From Deltaproteobacteria bacterium (GTDB taxonomy: Bacteria; Desulfobacterota; Desulfomonilia; UBA1062), in contig DSBG01000166.1 of the NCBI GenBank assembly GCA_011046135.1, positions 1 through 50,559 of the forward strand: a DNA stretch of 50,559 nt. The letters are read 5' to 3'. Shown one piece after another: positions 1 to 9,335 of this stretch. The position numbers and the translations under genes were made by a program. Position 1 is the first letter of the stretch. Each line of letters starts with the position of its first letter. The notes below the pieces were generated by a model. It saw only the letters and a program-made list of their open reading frames with translations, searched no databases and had not been told where the DNA came from.

Positions 1-128
1 CCCATGCACAATGGGTGACGCTGGGCGAGGAACCCGCCCTGCCGAAGCAACGGTTCCGAGAGGGCCGAGCCGGAGGCGTACGACGGGATGCCCGCACGGG
101 GCTGCGTCACGGCATCTCCCGGCACACG

Positions 129-1481
129 CTACTCCACCATGCACGCAGCATAGAAACTCCGGAGGTGCATGCTGTAGTGGCGGAGCTGTTCAGCAATAGC
201 GACGGTAATCTGATCGATTGCCTCATCGCCCCCCTGTTCTGCAACGGATGCAACGAGGTCGCTCATCTCCGCTGATCCGGACACCTCGAACCCGGGGTCC
301 GCCACCAGCCTGGGCGGCATCCAACGCTCCAGGACGGCATCGGTTCTTTCTGCAGCGGCAGCGGCCTGGCTTGCAGCCACCTGCCGGGGGAAGTCGTCGG
401 TGTAGTGTATCATCTCCACCGGGTTTTTCAACGCCTGGAAAAAGGGGTGGTCCTCGCTGTGCTCACGGTGCGCCCTTCTGAGAACCTCCTGCTGGAATTT
501 CTCCATGACCGTGTGGCGGTTCGAGACGATCTGGATTGCATCGTCTCTGCTCTGCGGCATGCCGAGCATTGCCTTGAGGTTGGTCCAGATCATCCTGGTG
601 GGACTCACCCCGGGCAGCACCGAGGCGTGGTAGGGCATGGAGAGATCTCCCAGGTAGTGCATGGCCCAGCCCATGAAGCGCCACCCCCAGTAGTCCTGGC
701 CTGACTGGAACGCGTAGTCCGAGAGCGACTTGTAGAGGTGAATCCGGTATTCGGGATAGGTTTCCTGTAAAAAGGGGCCGAAGAAAAAGACCAGGGGACT
801 CTCGTGGTAGAATCCCATGTGGAATGGCGCCTGGCTGCTGTACTCCAGATTGGGGTTGCCGAAGGGCTGGTTTCCGAAACCATAGAGTGCTCCATAGTCA
901 GTGCCGTTGTCTTCGAACAGGCCGAGGTCGAGCCCGAAATCGGGCTCGTCGTTTGCCGTGCACAGCACCTGCAGCGGAGACACCAGCTCTCCCTCCACGA
1001 GCTCGACATAGCGGGTGCCGTGCATTTCCGAGGTGTCGCTGAGCGTGGTGAGCGTACGCGGTGAGACTTCTTCTTTTCCAGAGGGAGATTCACCGGGGAG
1101 CAGGTGAAGATAGAGTCTCATCTGTGAGTTGGGGTTGATCCGTATGGCATGGAAAAACCGCTTCAGGACGTCATCAGGATTCCCGGTGGCGCGGAATGCG
1201 AGCGTTTCGGGACGGGGCGCATAGTGGGTGAGGTGCTCCCGTGACCACGCTTCCTGGTTCTCCAGCAGGCTTTCCAGCCCTGCTTCCTCCTCCAGGAGAA
1301 AGGTCTTCAGACTCTTCACGGGGATGCCTTCGCGTTGGGCAAGGCCGGGAAGAGGGCTGAGAACGGGGTAGGCGAGCAGGGGGTGCTCAGACCAGGCAGA
1401 GACGGGGCATGATGAGACAAGCACCAGCGCAACCAGCAGGAAACACCACTGCAGGCAGGTTGCCAAGGGTTTTTTATACAT
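129..1481 (-). CDS. Secreted zinc-dependent phospholipase C / S1-P1 nuclease-like protein (tentative)
   Basis: ORF 129..1694; likely start MYKKPLATCLQWCFLLVALVLVSS (signal peptide) at 1481 or MNLSES at 1544. Motif GWAMHYLGDLSMPYHASVLPG resembles His-rich zinc phospholipase C/nuclease motifs. Confidence 0.55.
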   Translation of the reverse strand: MYKKPLATCLQWCFLLVALVLVSSCPVSAWSEHPLLAYPVLSPLPGLAQREGIPVKSLKTFLLEEEAGLESLLENQEAWSREHLTHYAPRPETLAFRATGNPDDVLKRFFHAIRINPNSQMRLYLHLLPGESPSGKEEVSPRTLTTLSDTSEMHGTRYVELVEGELVSPLQVLCTANDEPDFGLDLGLFEDNGTDYGALYGFGNQPFGNPNLEYSSQAPFHMGFYHESPLVFFFGPFLQETYPEYRIHLYKSLSDYAFQSGQDYWGWRFMGWAMHYLGDLSMPYHASVLPGVSPTRMIWTNLKAMLGMPQSRDDAIQIVSNRHTVMEKFQQEVLRRAHREHSEDHPFFQALKNPVEMIHYTDDFPRQVAASQAAAAAERTDAVLERWMPPRLVADPGFEVSGSAEMSDLVASVAEQGGDEAIDQITVAIAEQLRHYSMHLRSFYAACMVE

Positions 1482-1864
1482 GTCAGGGCGGGTCTGTAGA
1501 GAATTTTTCAGGCGATGAGCAAAACAGCTCTCCGATAGATTCATGGACATCTCCCATTCCGTGTGATGCCGGGTAAGTGCAGAGTTCTCTGTCCCATGAT
1601 ATCCATATTTTTCCGTGCCGCAAGATGTTTCTGGGAGGATGAGCGAAAACACCGGGCATCTCGTGCACCGAAGATCCCCTGATCTGCCAGGCAAAAACCC
1701 GCATCCCTGTATCGAACGGCCACAGCTGTATCACCGCTGTACCGCTAATGTACCACCACGGGGGAAGATATGGTATACATACAAGGGATTGATCCCGGAC
1801 ATCTCGAGGGGCTTTCTTCTGGAGCTTTTTAGAGTAACGGCAGGTGAGAGGCGATGTGCAGGAA

Positions 1865-1960
1865 GGACAGAGTAATGAGATTCTCCCAAGCTTCAAGAAC
1901 AGAGCAATGAGATTCTCCCAAGCTTCAAGGACAGGGTAATGAAATTCTCCCAAACTTCAG
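1865..1960 (+). repeat. Three tandem copies of a 32-bp unit (GGACAGAGTAATGAGATTCTCCCAAGCTTCAA), the last overlapping the start of the downstream CDS
   Basis: ATG of each copy at 1875, 1907 and 1939, exactly 32 bp apart; copies differ at only a few positions. Confidence 0.95.
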
Positions 1961-2763
1961 GGTTCCTGCTCCTCCTGCTGTGGTCTCTGCTCTGCCTCAT
2001 GTGGGCATGTGCAGAAAAGATTCAGCTCTCAGGAGAGGAACTCCAGGAGATCGGGCTGCGGGTGTTCGAAAACGAGTGCGGGGGGAGCGAGAGCTGTCTC
2101 ACCTGGTGGAATGCTGGAGAAGATTTTGCCTCACTCGGCATCGGCCACTTCATCTGGTATCCTGCCGGCCGGGAGGGGCCCTTTGAGGAAGGGTTTCCCA
2201 GGCTCATCGCATTCATGAAGAGATGCGGTGTTCACATCCCCGTATGGGTGGAAGACCAGGCCTGCCCCTGGAGCGACCGGGATGCCTTCATGGAGGACTT
2301 CGATTCCGAGAAGATGCAGGAACTGAGGCTCTTCCTGTCAGGCACCAAGGATCTCCAGGCCGAATTCCTGGGCAAGCGCCTTGAAGAGGCCCTGCCCGGG
2401 ATGCTCGCTGCAGCGGATCGGGACAAGCGGTCCCGCGTGCGTTCCCAGTTCTACCGGGTGGCTGGGAGTCCCGGTGGCATGTATGCCCTGGTGGACTACG
2501 TGAACTTCAAGGGTGAAGGCACCTCGCCCACTGAGCGCTACCAGGGACAGGGCTGGGGCCTGCTGCAGGTCCTGGAGCAGATGGATGGGCCAGACAGGGG
2601 AATCGAGGCTGTCGAGGAATTCTCTCGCTCTGCAAAGACTATGCTGCGGATACGGGTGAAAAACTCCCCGAATGACCGCGGCGAGGAACGCTGGCTTCCC
2701 GGGTGGGAAAAGAGGATCGACACCTACCCGGCAGCAGCCCGCCAGGCAGGATCGTCGGCATGA
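1939..2763 (+). CDS. Secreted conserved hypothetical protein
   Basis: 274 aa ORF with N-terminal signal/lipoprotein-like segment (LLLLLWSLLCLMWACA); no family confidently recognised. Confidence 0.75.
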   Translation: MKFSQTSGFLLLLLWSLLCLMWACAEKIQLSGEELQEIGLRVFENECGGSESCLTWWNAGEDFASLGIGHFIWYPAGREGPFEEGFPRLIAFMKRCGVHIPVWVEDQACPWSDRDAFMEDFDSEKMQELRLFLSGTKDLQAEFLGKRLEEALPGMLAAADRDKRSRVRSQFYRVAGSPGGMYALVDYVNFKGEGTSPTERYQGQGWGLLQVLEQMDGPDRGIEAVEEFSRSAKTMLRIRVKNSPNDRGEERWLPGWEKRIDTYPAAARQAGSSA

Positions 2764-2961
2764 CATGAGGATCGAACGCAACCGAACACCGTCGGTTGGT
2801 GTGGCTTTTTATCTTCGATTGCGAGCATCTACGCCACGCCCAGAGCTTTGTGAGTGGGCGCCCCTGTCCATCACCTAATTGAGTTCCCGGCTCAAAGATG
2901 CTACGCTGACGGATAAGTGTTTGTGGCACATGCGAATGGTTTGATGAAAAGGAGGAGCACT

Positions 2962-4353
2962 ATGGCGACAATTTCACTGGAACGGGTAAAGGAACTGCTC
3001 GGGCAGGAAAACGAACGCTTCGTACGTGAGCGACCCAGGTCAAGGGCCCTCTTCGAAGAGGCCAAGAAAAACCTGGTGGGTGGCGTGCCCATGTCGTGGA
3101 TGCGGATCTGGTCTGGAGGGTTCCCTGTCTTTGTAGAAAAGGCACAAGGCGTGTACATCACCGATGTGGACGGCCACCGCTACCTGGACCTCTGCCTGGG
3201 GGACACCGGGGGGCTCTGCGGACACGCCCACCCGAAGATCGTTGAGGCCATCACGGATCAGATGGTGAACCGAGGCACGACCACCATGCTGCCAACTCAG
3301 GACTGCATCTGGGTGGGAAAGGAGCTCGAGCGCAGGTTCGGCCTTCCCTTCTGGCAGGTTCTCATGACCGCGACGGACGCAAACCGCATGGCCCTGAAGA
3401 TCGCGCGCTCCTTTACCGGACGCCAGCTCATCCTCGCCTTCAACGGGACCTACCACGGGTCGGTGGACGAGACCCTGGTGGTGAACTTCTTCGGCGAGCT
3501 CATCAATGTCCCGGGGATGCTGGGGCCCATCGTGCCGGATGCCACGAAGATGACCAGGGTCATTGACTTCAACGATGTGGATGCCCTGGAGCAGGCTCTG
3601 GCCCCTGGCGATATCGCGTGCGTCATCACCGAGCCGGTGATGACCAACATCGGCATCATCGCGCCTGAAAAAGGCTACCACGAAGCCCTGCGGGACATCA
3701 CGAAGAAGTACGGGACGCTCCTGCTCATCGACGAGACCCACTCCATGTGTGCAGGACCCCGGGGCGTCACGGGACAGATGGGGTTGACTCCGGACATCTT
3801 CGTGGCCGGCAAGTTCATTGCAGGCGGCTACCCTGCGGCCATTCTCGGGTTCACCAGCGAACTCTCGGACTGGCTGGGTCAGCGCCTGCCCTGGCATAAT
3901 TTCTTCGGGTTCGGAGGAACCCTCTCGGGGAACGCCACAGCGGTGGCTGGAATACGTGCAGCCCTCGAGCACGTCATCAACGAAGAGAACTACGATCGCA
4001 TGACCCGGCTCGCTCAGCGCATGGAAGAGGGCCTGGCCAGGATCATCAAAGACAACGATCTTGCGTGGTATGTGGCACGTATCGGCTGCAGGGTGGAATT
4101 CCGGTTCCTCCCGAAGCCCCCGAAGAACGGCTCGGAGGCCCTGTTTGCAGAAGTCGACTACAACGAGGTGGACATTGTAACCGAGGGGCTGACAGGCCCG
4201 CTGGATGCGCTCATCCACGTGTGGTGTGCCAACCGGGGGATCCTGCTCACCCCTGTTCACGAGATGGCGCTCGTGGGACCAACGGCAACCCGTGAGGACG
4301 TGGATCACTATGTGGACACCATTGGAGCCCTGGTGAGAGAACTTCTCGGTTAG
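2962..4353 (+). CDS. Class III (PLP-dependent) aminotransferase, glutamate-1-semialdehyde aminotransferase-like
   Basis: ORF 2917..4353; start MATISLERVK preceded by GGAG. Motifs LLIDETHSMCAGPRG and DIFVAGKFIAGGYPAA (PLP lysine region). Confidence 0.88.
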   Translation: MATISLERVKELLGQENERFVRERPRSRALFEEAKKNLVGGVPMSWMRIWSGGFPVFVEKAQGVYITDVDGHRYLDLCLGDTGGLCGHAHPKIVEAITDQMVNRGTTTMLPTQDCIWVGKELERRFGLPFWQVLMTATDANRMALKIARSFTGRQLILAFNGTYHGSVDETLVVNFFGELINVPGMLGPIVPDATKMTRVIDFNDVDALEQALAPGDIACVITEPVMTNIGIIAPEKGYHEALRDITKKYGTLLLIDETHSMCAGPRGVTGQMGLTPDIFVAGKFIAGGYPAAILGFTSELSDWLGQRLPWHNFFGFGGTLSGNATAVAGIRAALEHVINEENYDRMTRLAQRMEEGLARIIKDNDLAWYVARIGCRVEFRFLPKPPKNGSEALFAEVDYNEVDIVTEGLTGPLDALIHVWCANRGILLTPVHEMALVGPTATREDVDHYVDTIGALVRELLG

Positions 4354-4685
4354 GAGGAGGGCGCTCTTCCGAGACGTTTTGTTCTGTATCCAGGGAACAG
4401 GAGGTTTCGTCATGGCTTCTTTGGGAAAACGGTTCAAAGAAGAACTCCCCGCGCAGAAGGAAGAGCTGTTGTACACAGGGCTCTGACGGGAACAGGATCG
4501 AAACGGGCAGCAGCAAAACAGGATCAGGATCCTTCCCTGCAACCCGGTGGGGCCAGAGGGAAATGCTCGACATCAGACACGGTTATGAATAGGATGTGTT
4601 CACGGTGAGGCTCGTACATGAACACGACGTCTTCACCGATACATACGGCATTGAGAGAGATGAGTTCAGCCAAGGAGAGAACCCG

Positions 4686-5573
4686 ATGAAGAGCAGGAAG
4701 AAAAGTGATCTGTTTCCCTCGGCCCGGGACGATGCCCGCTCTGCTGAATTGTGTGAAAAGTCTCCCCAGACCCTCTCGCCCTCGTACCGGCTGGCCTACC
4801 TGGACCAGGAATTTCTGCTCCAGGACGAACTCCGTGCGGTACGCCTGCAGCTGGAGCTCATGAAACCGGAGCTGATCCTCCATGAACACGGCATCGATGA
4901 CACCGTCGTGATTTTCGGGGGGTCCCGGATACCGGAGCCACGGGAGGCGCGTGAGCATGCTGCCGAGGCCGAAGCAGCAGCGGAGAACGACCCGGGAAAC
5001 GAGTCGCTGGAAAGGGCTGCGAGGACGGCACGACGCAGGGTCGAGACATCGCGGTATTACGAAGAGGCGCGCAGGCTCGCCTCCCTCGTTACCCGGGCTG
5101 GAACTGCTTTGAAAAACACCCGGTTCATGATCGTGACGGGCGGTGGTCCGGGGATCATGGAGGCGGCGAACCGGGGAGCCCATGAAATTGGAGGGAAGAG
5201 CATCGGGCTCAACATCGTGCTCCCCTTTGAACAGAAGCCGAATCAATACATATCCCCCGAACTCTGCTTCCAGTTCCACTACTTCGCCATCCGCAAGATG
5301 CACTTCCTCATGCGGGCCAAGGCCCTGGTGGTCTTTCCCGGGGGGTTCGGGACCCTGGACGAACTGTTCGAGACACTGACCCTCATCCAGACGCACAAGA
5401 TCAAACCCATACCGGTGCTCATCTTCGGGCAGTCCTTCTGGGAGGGCGTTGTCCAGTTCGATGCCCTCGTTGAAGAGGGGGTGATCTCACCCGAAGACCT
5501 CGATCTCTTCAGGTACGTGGAAACCGCGGAAGAGGCATGGGAGATCATTTCAAAAACCCATGGGCTTTCGTGA
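4686..5573 (+). CDS. LOG family (lysine decarboxylase-like / TIGR00730-type) protein
   Basis: Motifs VTGGGPGIMEAANRGA and VVFPGGFGTLDELFE; start MKSRKKSD preceded by AAGGAGAG. Confidence 0.88.
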   Translation: MKSRKKSDLFPSARDDARSAELCEKSPQTLSPSYRLAYLDQEFLLQDELRAVRLQLELMKPELILHEHGIDDTVVIFGGSRIPEPREAREHAAEAEAAAENDPGNESLERAARTARRRVETSRYYEEARRLASLVTRAGTALKNTRFMIVTGGGPGIMEAANRGAHEIGGKSIGLNIVLPFEQKPNQYISPELCFQFHYFAIRKMHFLMRAKALVVFPGGFGTLDELFETLTLIQTHKIKPIPVLIFGQSFWEGVVQFDALVEEGVISPEDLDLFRYVETAEEAWEIISKTHGLS

Positions 5574-5704
5574 CGGGTACCCGCTGTCAGGTGGTTCTCT
5601 CTGCTTCTCGTTTTTCAAACTGGGCAAAAAGGGGTAGAGTAAAGAGACAATAGCTTTCGCATGGTGCCTGGATTGGATAGGTGAGCTTTTTTTAGGGAGG
5701 AGTC

Positions 5705-6265
5705 GTGATACGACAGAGTTTTTACCGGCGGATCGTATTTCCCGTTGCACTGATTCTGATCACCATGATCATTGCCCTCAACGGATACGATGTTGCCCGC
5801 AGGATCGAGAGCAGGGTGCTCCACGCCCTTGTCGTCAATGTCTCTCTCATCCTGATGGTCCTGAGCATCTGGTGCGGGGCCATGATCGCAAACACCCTTG
5901 CCTACTTCAGGGGGGCGAGCTTCGGCGAACGGCTCTTCGTGAGCATGTTCACCCCTGTCGTGTTCCTGTTGAAGCAGTGGCTGGGCATCTGGGGGATCTA
6001 CAGCTTCGCTGAGTTCCTCTTCCTGCTGTTTCACCACGTGGTCCTCTCTGCGGTGATCATCAACCTCATCGGCATGGGGCTTTCCGAACTCTGGTGCCGG
6101 ATCATCGACCGCGTGAAGAACCGCGACCCTGCGGTAAAGGTGGTGCAGAAGGGCAATGCCGTTGTCCTGCTGCTCGGTGCAGGGTTGTTCACCCTCATGT
6201 TCTGGCATTTCGGGCACTTCTACTACTACCTGTTCATGGAGGCCTACATCAGGCTGTTCCTGTGA
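5705..6265 (+). CDS. Hypothetical integral membrane protein
   Basis: 186 aa GTG-start ORF with several hydrophobic segments, GGGAGG upstream, 40 bp before the sulfatase gene. Confidence 0.65.
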   Translation: MIRQSFYRRIVFPVALILITMIIALNGYDVARRIESRVLHALVVNVSLILMVLSIWCGAMIANTLAYFRGASFGERLFVSMFTPVVFLLKQWLGIWGIYSFAEFLFLLFHHVVLSAVIINLIGMGLSELWCRIIDRVKNRDPAVKVVQKGNAVVLLLGAGLFTLMFWHFGHFYYYLFMEAYIRLFL

Positions 6266-6304
6266 TCCACAGGAATAACGAGAAGAACTATCGAGGAGTT
6301 GTTC

Positions 6305-7726
6305 ATGACCAAGTTTAGGGAATCGATTTTCTCTCAACCCATGACACGCAGGCAGGCCCTCAAGACCATCGGAACAACGGTTGGTGCCGGGCTTGTCGGG
6401 CTGAAGTTTCCGGGCATTCTCTCCGCAGGAAACAGGAGGCCCAACATCATCTTCATCCTCACCGATGACCACCGCTGGGACGCCTTCAGCTGCATGGATC
6501 ACCCCTTTCTCAAAACGCCCCACCTCGATCGCATCGCCGACGAGGGTCTCATGTTTGAAAACAGCTTCTGCACGACATCGCTGTGCAGTCCATCGCGGGC
6601 AAGTTTCCTGACCGGACAGTATGCACATCGCCACGGGGTGAAGACCAACCACACACCCTGGCAGGAGAGCAACCTCACCTTTATCGAACGCCTCAAGGAT
6701 GCCGGGTACGAAACCGCCTTCATCGGAAAGTGGCACATGCCAGGAGAGGGGCTGCCCGCCGTGCGGGGTCTGGATCACTTCATCACCTTCACCGCGCAGG
6801 GTGGGCAGGGGGTGTACTATGACTGCCCCTTGTACATCGACGGGACCTACACCGAACGCACGGGCAGGTACATCACCGAAGATCTAACGGATTTCGCACT
6901 GCAGTGGATCGAAAAACCTCGCAGGAATCCCTTTTGCCTCTACCTGTCACACAAGGCTGTCCATTTCGGGTTTGTCCCACCCAGGGACCTCGACGGGATG
7001 TACAAGGGGATCGATCTCCATCTCCCGCCGGAGGCGGATGAGTTTGTCCCCCTGACCAACTACCACCTGTTTGTCGGAGCTCCTGCACCCCTGAGCTTCC
7101 TCTACCGCAGGTACTGTGAGACGGTTGTCGGGGTCGACGAGCAGGTTGGCAGGATCCTCGAAAAGCTCGACCAACTGGGAATGGCAGAGGACACGATCCT
7201 CGTCTATGCCGGCGACAACGGGCATCTGTTCGGCGAACACGGGCTCTATGACAAACGCGTGGCCTACGAAGAATCGATCCGCATCCCGTTATTCATCAGG
7301 TATCCGAAGGTTATCCCGGATCCAGGTCGCAGGGCGTGGCAGATGGCCCTGAATATCGACCTCGCCCCGACGCTCGTTGACCTGGCGGGCCTGGATCTTC
7401 CCCCCGGAATCCAGGGACAGAGCCTCGTTCCGTCCATCAGGTCGAAAGACGCCCCGGGAAGATCGTCGTGGCTCTACGAGCATTACCCGGTCTATCCCAT
7501 TCCTATCCCCGGGATTGCGGCTGTGCGCACCGACACGCACAAGTACATCACGTACCAGAACGATTTGAGACAACCCGAGCTGTTCGATCTCGTCTCAGAT
7601 CCTAAAGAGAAACACAACCTCATCAAAACCCAGGAGGGGCGTGATCTGCTCGAAATGATGAAGAGCGAGCTGGAGGCCGTTAAGAAACAGACCGGATTCG
7701 TGGAAAACTGGTCAACCAGGACGTGA
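6305..7726 (+). CDS. Sulfatase (arylsulfatase family, Cys-type) with putative Tat signal
   Basis: N-terminal MTRRQALKTIGTTVGAGLVGL; PNIIFILTDDHRWD; active-site CSPSRASFLTGQYAHRHG (C-x-P-S-R); GDNGHLFGEHGLYDKR. Confidence 0.93.
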   Translation: MTKFRESIFSQPMTRRQALKTIGTTVGAGLVGLKFPGILSAGNRRPNIIFILTDDHRWDAFSCMDHPFLKTPHLDRIADEGLMFENSFCTTSLCSPSRASFLTGQYAHRHGVKTNHTPWQESNLTFIERLKDAGYETAFIGKWHMPGEGLPAVRGLDHFITFTAQGGQGVYYDCPLYIDGTYTERTGRYITEDLTDFALQWIEKPRRNPFCLYLSHKAVHFGFVPPRDLDGMYKGIDLHLPPEADEFVPLTNYHLFVGAPAPLSFLYRRYCETVVGVDEQVGRILEKLDQLGMAEDTILVYAGDNGHLFGEHGLYDKRVAYEESIRIPLFIRYPKVIPDPGRRAWQMALNIDLAPTLVDLAGLDLPPGIQGQSLVPSIRSKDAPGRSSWLYEHYPVYPIPIPGIAAVRTDTHKYITYQNDLRQPELFDLVSDPKEKHNLIKTQEGRDLLEMMKSELEAVKKQTGFVENWSTRT

Positions 7727-7749
7727 AGAGGAGCGAACCCGAGATCAAT

Positions 7750-7779
7750 CCACTCGATGCGTGCCGTACCATCGAGTGG
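7750..7779. other. Perfect 10-bp inverted repeat with 10-nt loop downstream of the sulfatase gene
   Basis: CCACTCGATG-cgtgccgtac-CATCGAGTGG, 24 bp after the stop codon; no T-tract. Confidence 0.7.
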
Positions 7780-7972
7780 AAGGGGTTGCTGGTTCAGGTA
7801 AGGATAGAGGTGTCGCCTGCCGAAAGAGGGAAAAGGAGCCTGCTGCAGCCTTGGATGACTGGCCCCGTGTTCTTCAGGGCGTGTTTCAGCAGGTGCTGCG
7901 TAACACGTCTTCAGAAACGAGACAAGGAGCAGCTCCGAGCGTGTTTTTTGCCACGAGCGCGCGAATCATGAT

Positions 7973-9310
7973 GTGAGGAAAGGAGTGATCGTGAAGGAGG
8001 CCGTGTCCACCATCGTCATACTTGCCTGCATGCTGATGATCCCCGGGGTCTCCTGCGCCCAGATCTACAACCAGACCTGCCAGAGCGCAGAATATGCACG
8101 AATGGTGAACCGGAATGCCGCCACCGATGCCGCGGATATTACGGTTTACAACCCGGCGGGCCTCGTTGATCTTGCCCCCGGGTTTCACCTCAACATCTCG
8201 AACCAGATCTGGGTGCGCAGGCCCTCCCACACCTTCACCGATCCTCTGGGCACGGGGCGTCTGCGCTTTGAAAACGAGGGTGTCGACTGGTTCATTCCGA
8301 GTCTCCATGCCGTATACTCGACGTCGCGGTGGTCAGTTTTTGGGGCGGTCTACATTCCCGGAGGCGGCGCGGCAGTGGATTATCCCGACGGGTCCTATTC
8401 AACCAGGGCCCTCGGCGCAGCCGTGATCGGAGAGGACGGACCTGCCTACATCGCCTACAAGGACATCACAAATGAACGGCTCAAGGGCAGTTCCCGGTAT
8501 GTCGCGGCCAGTGTTGGCGGAGCGTGCCGTGTTTCCGAACAGGTATCGCTGGCGCTTGGCGTACGCACGATCTCGGTTTACAACACTATACAAGCCGGAG
8601 TGACGCTGACCAGGGGATGGCTGGGCCCGCTGACCCCGGATATCCCGCTGATCGTCAGCATTGAGGAGAGGGGTCAGGGAACCGGGGGTGTGTTCGGCAT
8701 TCAGATCACACCGGTGGACAGGGTGAATATCGCCCTCCACGTTGAGTCCCCCGTGCGCTTGAATCTGGAAACTCGTATCAGGAGCAAAGACACTATCAGC
8801 AAGGATGCTGGATTGTTCAGGGACGGTCAGAAGCTCCGGCGGGATTTTCCCGGGATGCTCGGGCTGGGGGCATCCTTCCAGATCACCGACAAGATCCGGG
8901 GCGAGGTGAACGTGAATTACTGGTTTCAGAAGGCAGTGGACTGGGGAGAGACTCACGAGGGAGAGGACATATCAGACCTGGCAGGAGACTCCTGGAGTGT
9001 CGGCCTGGCTGGGGCCTGCGAGGTCTTGCCCAGGCTCGAACTCAGCCTGGGAATGCTCTACACGGTGTACGACTGGGGTGACAAGGATGCTTACTACAAT
9101 GCAAACCTTGGCGCCATCGAGGTGTTTTACGCAGACGACCTCATGGTGGGCTTCGGGTTTGGGTATGCGCTGCACCCGCGGGTGAAGGTGAACCTCGGAA
9201 CAGGAATCATTCTCTACCGGGACGAAACCATCCAGACACCTGTCGGAGCCGTGAAGGTGGAGAATACCTCGTCTACTGCGATCGTCGCCGGAATGAACTG
9301 TTCATTCTAA
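7973..9310 (+). CDS. OmpP1/FadL/TodX-family outer membrane protein
   Basis: Signal peptide; AADITVYNPAGLVDLAPGFHLNISNQIW typical of FadL N-terminus; ends in C-terminal Phe (NCSF). Start may be an in-frame downstream GTG (7991). Confidence 0.85.
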   Translation: MRKGVIVKEAVSTIVILACMLMIPGVSCAQIYNQTCQSAEYARMVNRNAATDAADITVYNPAGLVDLAPGFHLNISNQIWVRRPSHTFTDPLGTGRLRFENEGVDWFIPSLHAVYSTSRWSVFGAVYIPGGGAAVDYPDGSYSTRALGAAVIGEDGPAYIAYKDITNERLKGSSRYVAASVGGACRVSEQVSLALGVRTISVYNTIQAGVTLTRGWLGPLTPDIPLIVSIEERGQGTGGVFGIQITPVDRVNIALHVESPVRLNLETRIRSKDTISKDAGLFRDGQKLRRDFPGMLGLGASFQITDKIRGEVNVNYWFQKAVDWGETHEGEDISDLAGDSWSVGLAGACEVLPRLELSLGMLYTVYDWGDKDAYYNANLGAIEVFYADDLMVGFGFGYALHPRVKVNLGTGIILYRDETIQTPVGAVKVENTSSTAIVAGMNCSF

Positions 9311-9335
9311 CCGTGTTCCGCCATGCGTTGTATCC

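Noticed and set aside
1865-1960. Repeat array considered as a CRISPR
   Set aside because: Units are directly abutting with no spacers and overlap a CDS start; no cas genes.
2779-2810. CAACCG-aacaccgt-CGGTTG hairpin followed by TTTTT as terminator
   Set aside because: Stem is only 6 bp and the T-run is several nt away; too weak to call.
3040-4542. 500-aa minus-strand ORF antisense to the aminotransferase
   Set aside because: High-GC codon-bias shadow ORF; His/Asp/Gly-rich composition with no domain motifs, while the plus strand encodes a clear class III aminotransferase.
5615-6778. 387-aa minus-strand ORF spanning the membrane protein and sulfatase start
   Set aside because: Charged, low-complexity shadow translation; the opposite-strand sulfatase is certain.
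7723-7971. 82-aa ORF between sulfatase and FadL genes
   Set aside because: Composition and lack of motifs suggest non-coding sequence; region contains the hairpin.
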